DNA of 16,272 bases, taken from positions 1-16,272 of the forward strand of contig JAJYZY010000048.1 in NCBI GenBank assembly GCA_021799715.1, in the 5' to 3' direction. Numbering within the stretch: position 1 is the stretch's first letter; each line of letters begins with the position of its first letter. Below the pieces are notes generated by a model. That model ran no database searches. It saw only the letters and a program-made list of their open reading frames with translations, and had not been told where the DNA came from. This DNA comes from Planctomycetota bacterium. Its GTDB lineage: Bacteria; Planctomycetota; Phycisphaerae; WQYP01. Both the position numbers and the translations under genes were made by a program. This document shows positions 6,885 through 14,564 of this stretch, one piece after another.

Positions 6885-9428
6885 TTACTCCCGAATGCGC
6901 ACGGTCGCGGTGGCGGGGGTGTTGCGGCTTGAGGAGCCGACGGCGAGCTGGTATTTGCCCGCCGGGACATCCCATGTGTTGTGCCCGGAATTAAAATATG
7001 CGAAATCCCTCCAGTGCAGTTGCAAGTGCGCTGTGGCGGTTTGTCCGGGTTTGAGATTCACACGCGCAAAGGCCCGTAGTGTCTGTACGCATCGGTTCGC
7101 GCGGTCTTCCATAGGGCGGACATAAAGTTCAACCACTTCGGCTCCGACCATTTTGCCGGTGTTGGTGACCGGAATGGCAACATGTATGACCCGATTTTTT
7201 CCCGATCCTTTGGATGTCACAGTCAAAGCACCGAAGGAGAATGTGGTATAGGACAAGCCGTCGCCAAAACAGAATCGCGGTTGGATGTGGCGTTTGTCAA
7301 ACCAGCGGTATCCGACATAAATCCCTTCATTAAACAGAACTTGTCCGGCATGCCCGGGAAAATGGCCGTAGGCCGCATCATCCCGCCAATGCCTGGCAAA
7401 GCTGTCCGGAAGCCGCCCGCTGGGATCAAGCTTACCAAATAAAATATCCGCCACAGCGGTATTGCCGTTCTCACCGGGGTACCAGGCGTCCACCAGGCCC
7501 GCAACGCGATGAATCCACGGAGCCATGCCGACATCCGCGCCGGCATTTAAAACCACGATGGTATGCGGATTCAGGCCGGCGGCTTCGCGCAAGTATTGAT
7601 CCTGCGGTGCCCAGAGGTGGTAGGTATGATCGGCTCCTTCATGTTCCTGATTCGGGCCGTAGCCCATGCAGGCAATGACCACATCCGCATGCTTGATGAT
7701 TTTCTTCTGCGCTGCGGTCAGCAGATGATTGCCTTCCGGCAAATAACCAAACTCCATTTCCGCATTCCAATGGGAACCAAAGTATTCCACCCGCAGGCGA
7801 TATGTTTTGCCGGCGGTCAGCGAGACTCCTTTAAGCTTCTTGATAAAGGCGTTTTGCCAGCGGCCAATTTTAATAATGCGGCGGCCATTCAAATAGACGC
7901 GGCAGGGATCCGCGGCGGCGGCTTCAAATAGATATGTGCCGGTGGTTTTCGCCGTGATGGTTCCCTTCCATCGCACGGAAAAATGACGGTTGGGCGTTTC
8001 CACGGGATAAAACTGTCCCCAGTTAAACGCAATGCGTTGATCCGTTCGGGTCATCACAGGGGTTCCGGCAAGACGGTCATTATCAAAATATTCGGCTTGC
8101 AGGCCGGGCTTGCCCTGCGGTGTTTGATATTCGCCCAGGCCCCAGAAACGTGAAAGTTTCTTGTTAAAGGGGATGCGAATAACCCGGATGTTTGAACCAG
8201 CGGTCGCCGCTCGAACGGCGGACAGCATGCTGACCGGATTGATGATGGAAGGGGCATATCCGCTGCCGCCGCCGGTCCAAATTGCCGGCGTGGCCATTGG
8301 CCCAATGACGGCAATTGTATGAATGGCTTTCGAATGCAGCGGGAGAATCCCGCCCTTATTTTTCAGCAAAACGGTGCCTTCCGCCGCCACTTGGAAGGCT
8401 GTGGCGGCGCTTTTGGGGTTGTTTAATGGAATGCTCTGATCTTCAACGCGCTTTTTGGTAAAGCCCATGGCGATCATCATCCGCAGCAATCTGCGGACAT
8501 GTGTATTAATTTCATGCACGGTGATCTGTTTGGTTTTTACCAGCGGTTTAATTGTCTGATAGTTGTAATACTGATTGTCCGGCATTTCCAGATCCAGGCC
8601 CGCGGCCATGGGGCCAACGGTAGCGTGTGTGGCACCCCAGTCGGACATCAACACGCCTTTGAATCCCCATTGATGCCGCAACACGTCTGTAAGCAAATAG
8701 CGGCTGGCCGTGCAATGGTAACCGTTAAGTTTGTTGTACGCTGCCATGATCGTCCAGACATGTCCCTGCCGCACCGCCGCGCGGAAGGGGGGGAGATAAA
8801 TCTCCTCCAAAGCCCGGCGACTTACAATGCAGTCGATGGACATACGATTGGTTTCCTGTTCATTGGCGGCGAAGTGCTTGGCGCAGGCGGCCACGCCCAC
8901 GGACTGCATGCCCCGAATCCATGGCGCAATGATTTGTCCGGCCAGATACGGGTCTTCACCGACAAATTCAAAATTACGCCCGTCCTGCGGCTCACGCATC
9001 AGGTTAATGCCGGGGCCGAGAATAATATTGACTCCACGCGCTAAAGCATCCGAGCCTAATGCCCGCCCTTCGCGCTTCGCCAACTTCGGGTCCCACGTTG
9101 CCGCCAGGCACACCGAGGCGGGATAGGCGGTCGATGGCCCATATACCCGCACACCCTGTGATGCATCGCTCATATTCAATCGCGGTATGCCCAATGCCGG
9201 CACTGATCGCGTACACATGCTTCCGTTACCGGCCAACAGATGAATTTTTTCCTTGAGCGTCAGCTTGGCCAGCAGGGCGTCCGCCTGTGCATCAACCTGC
9301 GCCGGGGTAAGGCCTGTGCGGATATATTCCCCGGCATCGGCCGCCCGGGAAATTCCCCCGCCGGCGAAAGTGAACGTTGCCAAAGCCGTTAATGTGATCG
9401 CAGTCCGCATGAACATGGCACGCATCAT
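6885..9428 (-). CDS. Secreted glycoside hydrolase family 3 beta-glucosidase/xylosidase with PA14 insert
   Basis: The 847-residue enzyme (numbered from 9428) has an N-terminal signal peptide (charged start, hydrophobic TAITLTALATFTFAGGG, likely cleavage near SRAADA), so it acts in the periplasm or outside. The GH3 N-domain barrel follows, with CAKHFAANEQE and the nucleophile motif VLMSDWGA (Asp263). The GH3 C-domain starts at about residue 325 and contains a PA14 insert at roughly 442-563 (GLQAEYFDNDRLAG through MEFGYLP). After the insert, NQEHEGADH carries the likely acid/base Glu597, then WYPGENGNTAVADILFGKLDPSGRLP. A fibronectin III-like domain closes the protein. This order (GH3N-GH3C/PA14-FnIII) is common in beta-glucosidases and xylosidases; the PA14 part usually shapes specificity. 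The exact sugar cannot be read from sequence. The open frame begins at a TTG (9443), but AGGAG 6 nt before ATG 9428 fixes the start. First gene of the minus-strand run. Confidence 0.95.
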   Translation of the reverse strand: MMRAMFMRTAITLTALATFTFAGGGISRAADAGEYIRTGLTPAQVDAQADALLAKLTLKEKIHLLAGNGSMCTRSVPALGIPRLNMSDASQGVRVYGPSTAYPASVCLAATWDPKLAKREGRALGSDALARGVNIILGPGINLMREPQDGRNFEFVGEDPYLAGQIIAPWIRGMQSVGVAACAKHFAANEQETNRMSIDCIVSRRALEEIYLPPFRAAVRQGHVWTIMAAYNKLNGYHCTASRYLLTDVLRHQWGFKGVLMSDWGATHATVGPMAAGLDLEMPDNQYYNYQTIKPLVKTKQITVHEINTHVRRLLRMMIAMGFTKKRVEDQSIPLNNPKSAATAFQVAAEGTVLLKNKGGILPLHSKAIHTIAVIGPMATPAIWTGGGSGYAPSIINPVSMLSAVRAATAGSNIRVIRIPFNKKLSRFWGLGEYQTPQGKPGLQAEYFDNDRLAGTPVMTRTDQRIAFNWGQFYPVETPNRHFSVRWKGTITAKTTGTYLFEAAAADPCRVYLNGRRIIKIGRWQNAFIKKLKGVSLTAGKTYRLRVEYFGSHWNAEMEFGYLPEGNHLLTAAQKKIIKHADVVIACMGYGPNQEHEGADHTYHLWAPQDQYLREAAGLNPHTIVVLNAGADVGMAPWIHRVAGLVDAWYPGENGNTAVADILFGKLDPSGRLPDSFARHWRDDAAYGHFPGHAGQVLFNEGIYVGYRWFDKRHIQPRFCFGDGLSYTTFSFGALTVTSKGSGKNRVIHVAIPVTNTGKMVGAEVVELYVRPMEDRANRCVQTLRAFARVNLKPGQTATAHLQLHWRDFAYFNSGHNTWDVPAGKYQLAVGSSSRNTPATATVRIRE

Positions 9429-9434
9429 TTTTTT

Positions 9435-9439
9435 CTCCT
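9435..9439 (-). promoter_or_regulatory. Shine-Dalgarno of the GH3 gene
   Basis: AGGAG on the minus strand is followed by six A residues and then ATGATG, giving 6-nt spacing to ATG 9428. This excludes the upstream in-frame TTG at 9443, whose codon would lie before the ribosome site. Confidence 0.8.
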
Positions 9440-9481
9440 GCAAATATCGGCGGAAACATGTTGTTATTGCCGAGGTGGCGC

Positions 9482-9508
9482 CCTGAATGTACCACAGGGA
9501 TATTCAGG
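9482..9508. repeat. Inverted repeat CCTGAAT-N13-ATTCAGG
   Basis: Two perfect 7-bp arms (9482-9488 and 9502-9508) flank a 13-nt spacer, 54 nt upstream of the GH3 start. The spacing is compatible with a two-turn dimeric operator or with a leader hairpin in the GH3 mRNA. No regulator gene is in the window to pair with it. Confidence 0.45.
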
Positions 9509-9549
9509 CATCCGCAATGTCACAATGCTTCACCAATTCGTGCGAGCAT

Positions 9550-9568
9550 AATACAAGCTTATTGTATT
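9550..9568. repeat. Operator-like palindrome AATACAA-N5-TTGTATT
   Basis: Two perfect 7-bp AT-rich arms surround a 5-nt spacer (GCTTA), a 19-bp near-palindrome about midway between the divergent starts. The size and symmetry fit a binding site for a dimeric helix-turn-helix repressor. It overlaps possible -10 sequences on both strands, which would suit repression of both genes. Assignment to a regulator family is not possible from the sequence. Confidence 0.45.
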
Positions 9569-9680
9569 TGCATCCAGCGGTTCGCCGAACTTCTAGACCG
9601 GATGCAATCTCAAGCCGATGGCCCAGTGAGACGGGCAGGAAAATTGCCGCATTGGCTCCATGGGTGTATCGTAATACTCC

Positions 9681-11378
9681 ATGAGGCAAACGCTGCTGAT
9701 TCCGTCGCTGGTGCTATTGATTGTCGGTTCGATCTGCTTTTATATTTCAACCCCGCATCGCGAGAGCCGGGACGCCATAAACTTCTGTGAAGCCGGCCAG
9801 ATTCACACGTTAGATCCCGATAAAATGACGTGGATGCAGGACATGCGCGTGGCCATGGCATTATGGGAGGGCTTGGCACAATATAATCCCCAAACCCTTC
9901 AGCCCATTGCCGGTGTGGCCAAATCCTGGACGATTTCCGGCGACGGGTTGACCTATACATTTTATCTGCGCCACAATGCCCGGTGGTCCAACGGGCAGGT
10001 GGTAACCACTGCCGATTTTATCTTTGCCTGGAAGCGAATTCTTCAGCCCTCCACAGCGGCGGGTTACGTCACCATGCTTTTTCATATCGCCGGAGCCAGG
10101 GCTTATTTTAATTCCCTGGCGGCAAATCCGCGGCGACATCTCCCCTTTTCCAGTGTTGGTATAAAAGCGTTAACGCCTTACAAACTCGTTGTCACACTCT
10201 CGCACCCGTGCGGATATTTTTTGTCCTTAATGGCTTTCCCTCCATTTTATCCGCTCAATCCCGCGGCCATGGCCCGTTTCGCTTCCGCCGCCCATGGCAG
10301 TATGCCGGCACATTATGATCCACGGTGGACACGGCCTCCATATCTTGTTTCAGACGGACCTTATCGGCTGGCGGCATGGAAGTTTCATCAATATCTTGAG
10401 TTGCGTCCCAATGCCTATTACTGGGATCGGCAGGTGGTTAAATGCCCCGTGTTGTACATCCGCAATTTTCCTGATACCCAATCCGCATTCCTGGCTTATC
10501 AAAGCGGCGCGGTGGATGTACTGTCATTCGTACCAACGCGTTTTGCTCCCGCGCTTCTGCGGCAACAACGTCTGCATATTCGGGATGATGTGCATTATCG
10601 CCCGGTTTTCGGAACTTATTATTACAACATCAATTGTCGCCGCAGGCCGCTGAATAATCCCCTGATCCGTCGGGCACTGGACATGGCCATTGATAAACGG
10701 GCTATTGTCAAACACATTCTACGTCTGCCGGATCAGCCGTTGGAGGTGCTGGTGCCGCCACAAAGCATTCCGGGATATGACAGTCCGCGCGGCCTATCGA
10801 TGAATATTTCCAAAGCCCGTAAATTGTTGATACAAGCGGGTTATCCCGGCGGCAAAGGACTGCCGGTATTTAAGTTCCTTACCAACAGTGGAGCGGCAAT
10901 AAATATCCGAATTGCGCAGGCCATTGCCGCAATGTGGCGAAAAAATCTGGGCGTGCGCATCAGCATTCATGAAGAGGAAAGCAAAATCTTCAATCAGGAT
11001 GTGGTGCACGGCAATTATGATATTGCCCGTGCCGGCTGGTATGGTGATTACATGGACCCAACAACCTGGCTGGATTTATTTCGCACCGGTAATCCCAATA
11101 ATCTCACCGGCTTTTCCAATCCAAGGTTTGACGCCTTGCTGCATAAAGCCTCCTATCAATCCAATGCGGCACAACGCTTCGCATTACTGCATCAGGCGGA
11201 AAAATTGCTCGTGACGCGATGGATGCCGTCGATTCCTTTATTCCAATACAGTGACGGCCTGATCTACAATCCCCGGCGGATTGGCGGCATATCCACCAAT
11301 GTTCGGATGATTACGCTGCTTAAATACATTCATTGGATACATCATCGCCCGCCACCGGCCGAAAAGGTGCCGCAATGA
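9681..11378 (+). CDS. oppA: Peptide ABC transporter substrate-binding protein (OppA family, SBP_bac_5)
   Basis: The 565-residue protein is a family 5 extracytoplasmic solute-binding protein that captures oligopeptides for an Opp-type importer. A hydrophobic N-terminus (residues 4-22) directs export. It has Cys19 in GSIC, but Ile just before the cysteine is a poor lipobox, so it may be an uncleaved membrane anchor rather than a lipoprotein. Family landmarks are FCEAGQIHTLDP at the mature start, LRHNARWSNGQVVTTADFIFAWKRI (about 96-120), SDGPYRLAAWK, NNPLIRRALDMAIDKRAIV, and GWYGDYMDPTTWLDLF (452-467), a motif typical of oligopeptide binders. An in-frame stop 9 nt upstream rules out a longer start, but no Shine-Dalgarno sequence is visible before this ATG. 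The gene overlaps oppB by ATGA. Peptide rather than sugar specificity is inferred from the motif. Confidence 0.92.
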   Translation: MRQTLLIPSLVLLIVGSICFYISTPHRESRDAINFCEAGQIHTLDPDKMTWMQDMRVAMALWEGLAQYNPQTLQPIAGVAKSWTISGDGLTYTFYLRHNARWSNGQVVTTADFIFAWKRILQPSTAAGYVTMLFHIAGARAYFNSLAANPRRHLPFSSVGIKALTPYKLVVTLSHPCGYFLSLMAFPPFYPLNPAAMARFASAAHGSMPAHYDPRWTRPPYLVSDGPYRLAAWKFHQYLELRPNAYYWDRQVVKCPVLYIRNFPDTQSAFLAYQSGAVDVLSFVPTRFAPALLRQQRLHIRDDVHYRPVFGTYYYNINCRRRPLNNPLIRRALDMAIDKRAIVKHILRLPDQPLEVLVPPQSIPGYDSPRGLSMNISKARKLLIQAGYPGGKGLPVFKFLTNSGAAINIRIAQAIAAMWRKNLGVRISIHEEESKIFNQDVVHGNYDIARAGWYGDYMDPTTWLDLFRTGNPNNLTGFSNPRFDALLHKASYQSNAAQRFALLHQAEKLLVTRWMPSIPLFQYSDGLIYNPRRIGGISTNVRMITLLKYIHWIHHRPPPAEKVPQ

Positions 11379-12298
11379 AGAAATTTATTTTTTCAAGACT
11401 GCTGCAATCGGTGATTGTCGTATGGCTGGTTTATACTGTCACGTTCTGGTTGCTGATGGCTACACCGGGTGATCCGTTTATTGGAAAAAAGCAACCGCCG
11501 CCGGCGGTACTGGCGGCACTGCGGCGGCGATATGACCTCAATAAGGGGGATTTTCATGCTTATCTGGCTTATGGCTGGCGGATTATTGCGCACGGCGATT
11601 TCGGCCCGACAATCAGTTATGCCAATTGGACGGTTCTGGACGTGATCCGCAACAGCCTGCCGGTTTCGGTGGCATTGGGGGCAATGGCCCTGCTGATTGC
11701 CCTTTGGCTTGGGGTTGCGGCGGGACTTTTGGGAGCGGTCTATCGGGGACGCTGGCCGGATATTGTACTGACAATTGGAACGCTGCTGGGAATCAGCCTG
11801 CCGACATTTGTCATTGGCTCTGGACTGCTGATGCTCTTCGCCGTGGAACTGGCAATTCTACCTTCCGGCGGATGGGGTACGCTGAGGGAATTAATTTTGC
11901 CGGCCTTTACCCTTGCCGTGGTGTTCCTGGCATATCTAGCAAGATTATCACGTGCCAGTACGCTGGACGTGCTTTCTTCGGATTTCGTCCGCACCGCGCG
12001 TGCCAAAGGGCTGCCGCCGATGAAAGTTATCGCCGGGCATGTTTTGCCCAATGCTTCAATTGCGGTATTGGCTTTTTTAGGTCCTGCCACGGCAAATGTT
12101 CTGACGGGCTCGTTTATTGTTGAGAAAATATTCGCCATCCCCGGCCTTGGGGAAGTATTCGTCAACGCTTGTCTGGATAAAGACATACCGCTGGTTTTAG
12201 GAATCGTTCTGGTATACACCGTGCTTCTGGTATTGATGAACCTGCTGGTCGACATCGCCTGCGCCATGGCTGATCCGCGCATTAAGCTCTCCCATTGA
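11375..12298 (+). CDS. oppB: Peptide ABC transporter permease (OppB/DppB family)
   Basis: This 307-residue inner-membrane permease would form half of the channel of an oligopeptide ABC importer. It begins with MKKFIFSRLLQSVIVVWLVY (first TM), then the conserved ATPGDPF. The cytoplasmic coupling (EAA) loop FVRTARAKGLPPMKVIAGHVLPNA, about residues 204-227, contacts the ATPase. It is followed by FIVEKIFAIPGLGEVFVNA and ends with DPRIKLSH, a normal OppB C-terminus. The open frame begins at 11333, but ATG 11375 overlaps the oppA stop as ATGA and has AAAAGG 7 nt before it, so 11375 is the start. No oppC, oppD or oppF follows: the next genes are on the other strand. The partners must lie elsewhere or be shared with another importer. 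Confidence 0.93.
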   Translation: MKKFIFSRLLQSVIVVWLVYTVTFWLLMATPGDPFIGKKQPPPAVLAALRRRYDLNKGDFHAYLAYGWRIIAHGDFGPTISYANWTVLDVIRNSLPVSVALGAMALLIALWLGVAAGLLGAVYRGRWPDIVLTIGTLLGISLPTFVIGSGLLMLFAVELAILPSGGWGTLRELILPAFTLAVVFLAYLARLSRASTLDVLSSDFVRTARAKGLPPMKVIAGHVLPNASIAVLAFLGPATANVLTGSFIVEKIFAIPGLGEVFVNACLDKDIPLVLGIVLVYTVLLVLMNLLVDIACAMADPRIKLSH

Positions 12299-12327
12299 CT
12301 TCGGCCGCTGGCATGGTGTTGGCATAA

Positions 12328-12351
12328 CGCCGCAGGCTAAGATTTGCGGCG
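12328..12351. terminator. Possible bidirectional hairpin at the oppB/12337 convergent junction
   Basis: CGCCGCA (12328-12334) and TGCGGCG (12345-12351) form a perfect 7-bp GC-rich stem with a 10-nt loop, 30 nt after the oppB stop and overlapping the end of the convergent small gene. There is no T-run on either side, so an intrinsic terminator is only a possibility. The right arm lies in coding sequence. Confidence 0.3.
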
Positions 12352-12606
12352 CTTGTTCGGCGGACTTTGAGCAATTGTCCATTGCGCCAGGTAATCCGGG
12401 TTCGTGACCACCTCACCGCTTGATCGCAGCCGATAATCCCCCGGCTTCGCTTTTTCCAAGTGAGTTGTATCCGGCGGTAATACGCATCGTTCGGTGCCAT
12501 CGCCAAATCGGAGAAAAATTCCCTTTTCAGTTATTCGCGTAATGACGCCGTGGTACTGCTGCTGTCGGATTAACTTTCCATGGTGGTCCAGGTGAGTGAG
12601 TCCCAC
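12337..12606 (-). CDS. Small conserved hypothetical protein, start uncertain
   Basis: From the GTG at 12606 the product has 89 residues: VGLTHLDHHGKLIRQQQYHGV, then ITEKGIFLRFGDGTERCVLPPD and GDYRLRSSGEVVTNPDYLAQWTI, with a basic tail PPNKRRKS. From memory it resembles a family of small uncharacterised bacterial proteins with a beta-rich, possibly SH3- or OB-like core; no function is known to me. The frame stays open upstream of GTG to a TGA at 12661-12663. The extra residues, SEENPFIGKRLL just before VGLTH, look like a natural family N-terminus, yet contain no ATG, GTG, TTG or CTG. No Shine-Dalgarno precedes the GTG either. Real initiation may be at a rare codon such as ATC (12655-12657 or 12622-12624), or there may be a sequence error. 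It follows the 3-TM gene closely and is probably co-transcribed with it. Confidence 0.65.
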   Translation of the reverse strand: MGLTHLDHHGKLIRQQQYHGVITRITEKGIFLRFGDGTERCVLPPDTTHLEKAKPGDYRLRSSGEVVTNPDYLAQWTIAQSPPNKRRKS

Positions 12607-12665
12607 AAGGAGTCGTTTGCCGATAAAGGGATTTTCTTCAGACTTGGGCGCAACGATCTGTCAAC

Positions 12666-13034
12666 TCAACGCACCGGCAGGCTGGTAAAGGGGCCGAAAA
12701 GAAATATCAGTGCATAAAATGCCAGATTGGCCACCAGAACCAGAATGCTTGCCGTCATCGCCGGCTTGGCTTTCGGTGAAACGCCTACCGCCACGCCCGC
12801 AATGGCACAGCCTAGAATATGCAATTCCAGGTCCAGAGCGCCGGCGAAGCCGTAGTCCGCTATGGGGGCGTGCGGCAAGTAACTGAAATGTACGATCCAA
12901 TTGGCGATCAGGCACGCCACGCCACCAGCCAGTACAATCAGCCACGCGATCGTGTGAACCGGACCGGCGGACTGATCATTCTCGTGGCACGGGGTGAAAG
13001 ATGCGGGATCAAGGGTTAATATTTCCTGACTCAT
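12666..13034 (-). CDS. Hypothetical small membrane protein (3 TM)
   Basis: The 122-residue product MSQEILTLDPASFTPCHEND... has a polar N-terminus of about 30 residues and three hydrophobic segments: HTIAWLIVLAGGVACLIANW, LELHILGCAIAGVAVGV and MTASILVLVANLAFYALIFLFG. I do not recognise the family. The open frame extends to 13148, but the ATG at 13034 is the sensible start: AAGGAAG lies about 8 nt upstream, the upstream extension overlaps the divergent MATE gene, and its residues (cysteine- and arginine-rich) do not look like protein. A plausible promoter lies just upstream. The small gene at 12337 follows almost directly. Confidence 0.65.
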   Translation of the reverse strand: MSQEILTLDPASFTPCHENDQSAGPVHTIAWLIVLAGGVACLIANWIVHFSYLPHAPIADYGFAGALDLELHILGCAIAGVAVGVSPKAKPAMTASILVLVANLAFYALIFLFGPFTSLPVR

Positions 13035-13062
13035 AGTGAGGCTTCCTTTATTCAACCGACGG

Positions 13063-13092
13063 ATTTTAGTGTGAAAATGGCCCGGCAGGCAA
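13063..13092 (-). promoter_or_regulatory. Candidate sigma-70-type promoter of the 3-TM gene
   Basis: On the minus strand, TTGCCT (13087-13092) and TAAAAT (13063-13068) are separated by 18 nt. The -10 box is about 28 nt before ATG 13034. The match is 4/6 and 5/6 to the E. coli consensus. The -35 box overlaps the ribosome-site region of the divergent MATE gene. Confidence 0.35.
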
Positions 13093-13096
13093 GTCA

Positions 13097-14509
13097 ATGA
13101 GTAAAAAAAGCATCGAATATCCCGCTCCCGAAACGGCTTTCGGCACATTGCATACGCTGTTGCGCCTGGCTTTTCCCACCATTGCCGGAACCATCAGCTA
13201 TACGCTTATGCAGTTTATGGATGGTTGGATGCTTTCTATTGTGGATCGTCGGGATCATGGACATGGCGTCAATCTGGCGGCGGCCTTTAATGGAGGAATC
13301 AGTGTATGGGTGCTGGTTTCCGCCGGTGTTGGTGTGGCGGGTGTCGTCAATACGCTTGCGGCGCAGTCGCTGGGAAGGCGTGAATCTGACGCACCGGCCC
13401 GATTTGCCTGGCAGGGATTGTGGCTGGCGATTGGATCGGCCGTGTTTTTCCTTCCGCTGATAGCCGTGATTCCCTGGTGGTTCCGATTGCTGGGACATCA
13501 CCATTCGTTGTTGCATCTGGAGACGCTTTTCGCCCGGATTCTGCTGGCCATTGCGCCAATAACGGTGGCCAACGCAGTTCTTGGAAATTTTTTTCTCGGC
13601 GTGCATCGTCCGGTACATCAGTTCACCGCCGGGGTGGTGGGGAATGTGATCAATCTGTTCCTGGATTGGGTGCTTATCTTCGGGCATCTCGGTGCGCCGG
13701 TTATGGGCTTGCTGGGGGCGGCCTTGGCCACCGCAATCGCCTCTGTTGTATCGCTGGGAATTCTGTTGGGTATATTCCTGTCGCCGTCGTATCGTAGCGT
13801 TTGGCGAACCGATCGCTCATGGCATGCGGATGCAGCAAAATTGTGGCAGATTTTACGCATCGGAATTCCTGCGGGTTTGCAGTCCTCAAGCGACATTCTA
13901 TGTTGGACTATTTTCTCGCTCGCCTGGGTCGATCATTTCGGTAGCGCCGCGGCGGAGGCACAAAGCGCGGTCATGCGCTATTTGAGTTTGTCTTTTATGC
14001 CCGCCGTCGGGATGAGCATGGCGGCCTGCGCGCTGGTGGGCAAACGAATTGGTCAAGGTGATTACACGGGTGCGAAGTCCGCGGCGCGTTGGGCGGTGAC
14101 CATCGGCATGACCTATATGGGGATATGCGGTTTGATATTTCTGGTATTTCGCGGGGCTTTGGCGGACTTTATGCTCGGATCGCCAGCGCAGCGGCATATT
14201 GCCGAAAAGTTGTTGATATTCTCAGCCATTTTTCAGATATTCGACGGTATGAATATTGTCTATCTTGGTGCCTTGCGCGGGGCGGGGGATACACTTGTGC
14301 CAACGCTTTATACCACCGCTCTGGCGTGGGGACTGTGCGTGCTCGGCGGGGGACTGGTCATGGGTTTTGCTCCGGAATCAGGTCCGTCGGGGCCGTGGCT
14401 CATGGCAACGCTGTACGTGTGTATTTCCGGAATATGGAGTTTATGGCGGTGGAACAGCCAAGCCTGGCGGAAATTTGACGTGCTGGGCGCAAAATTAATT
14501 CAGCCATAG
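13097..14509 (+). CDS. MATE family efflux transporter (NorM/DinF-like)
   Basis: The 470-residue protein has the size and roughly twelve hydrophobic helices of a multidrug and toxic compound extrusion carrier, an inner-membrane antiporter driven by Na+ or H+. Two related halves (about residues 20-230 and 250-460) are visible. Typical segments are LLRLAFPTIAGTISYTLMQFMDG at the start of the first MatE repeat, FFLGVHRPVHQF, the second-repeat LRIGIPAGLQSSSDILCW, MPAVGMSMAACALVGKRIGQGD, and GALRGAGDT in the C-terminal half. An insertion of charged residues (DRRDHGHGVN) follows helix 1. The substrate cannot be predicted. The ATG has AGG 7 nt upstream. It is divergent from the 3-TM gene with a 62-nt gap and convergent with tyrS (55-nt gap, containing the 10-bp palindrome CCGATATCGG but no clear terminator). 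Confidence 0.92.
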   Translation: MSKKSIEYPAPETAFGTLHTLLRLAFPTIAGTISYTLMQFMDGWMLSIVDRRDHGHGVNLAAAFNGGISVWVLVSAGVGVAGVVNTLAAQSLGRRESDAPARFAWQGLWLAIGSAVFFLPLIAVIPWWFRLLGHHHSLLHLETLFARILLAIAPITVANAVLGNFFLGVHRPVHQFTAGVVGNVINLFLDWVLIFGHLGAPVMGLLGAALATAIASVVSLGILLGIFLSPSYRSVWRTDRSWHADAAKLWQILRIGIPAGLQSSSDILCWTIFSLAWVDHFGSAAAEAQSAVMRYLSLSFMPAVGMSMAACALVGKRIGQGDYTGAKSAARWAVTIGMTYMGICGLIFLVFRGALADFMLGSPAQRHIAEKLLIFSAIFQIFDGMNIVYLGALRGAGDTLVPTLYTTALAWGLCVLGGGLVMGFAPESGPSGPWLMATLYVCISGIWSLWRWNSQAWRKFDVLGAKLIQP

Positions 14510-14564
14510 GTGGCATCGCCGATATCGGAGTTGCCCAAATTGCAGCTTCGTTGCGCCTGCGCGA

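Larger units (their letters stand above)
9429..9680. promoter_or_regulatory. Divergent intergenic control region between GH3 gene and oppA
   Basis: This 252-nt non-coding stretch lies between the starts of two divergent genes and must hold both their leaders, unless the promoters lie inside the genes. It contains two inverted repeats (listed separately). The AT-rich core near 9547-9568 includes CATAAT on plus and TATTAT on minus, either of which could serve as a -10 box, but I find no matching -35 at proper spacing. No strong ribosome site precedes oppA. No RNA gene or credible small coding frame is seen. Confidence 0.55.

Noticed and set aside
8499..9044. 181-aa open frame on plus, opposite the GH3 gene
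   Set aside because: It lies wholly inside a clearly conserved GH3 coding region, has no ribosome site, and its protein resembles no family; it is a codon-bias shadow.
12308..12323. Sigma-54-like GG-N10-GC sequence (TGGCA...GGCA) on plus, considered because rpoN is nearby
   Set aside because: It lies after the oppB stop and points at a convergent gene, so there is no gene for it to drive; the -12 part is imperfect.
13094..13687. 197-aa open frame on minus, opposite the MATE gene
   Set aside because: Low-complexity, Gln/His/Arg-rich antisense translation of a recognisable MATE transporter; no start signal.
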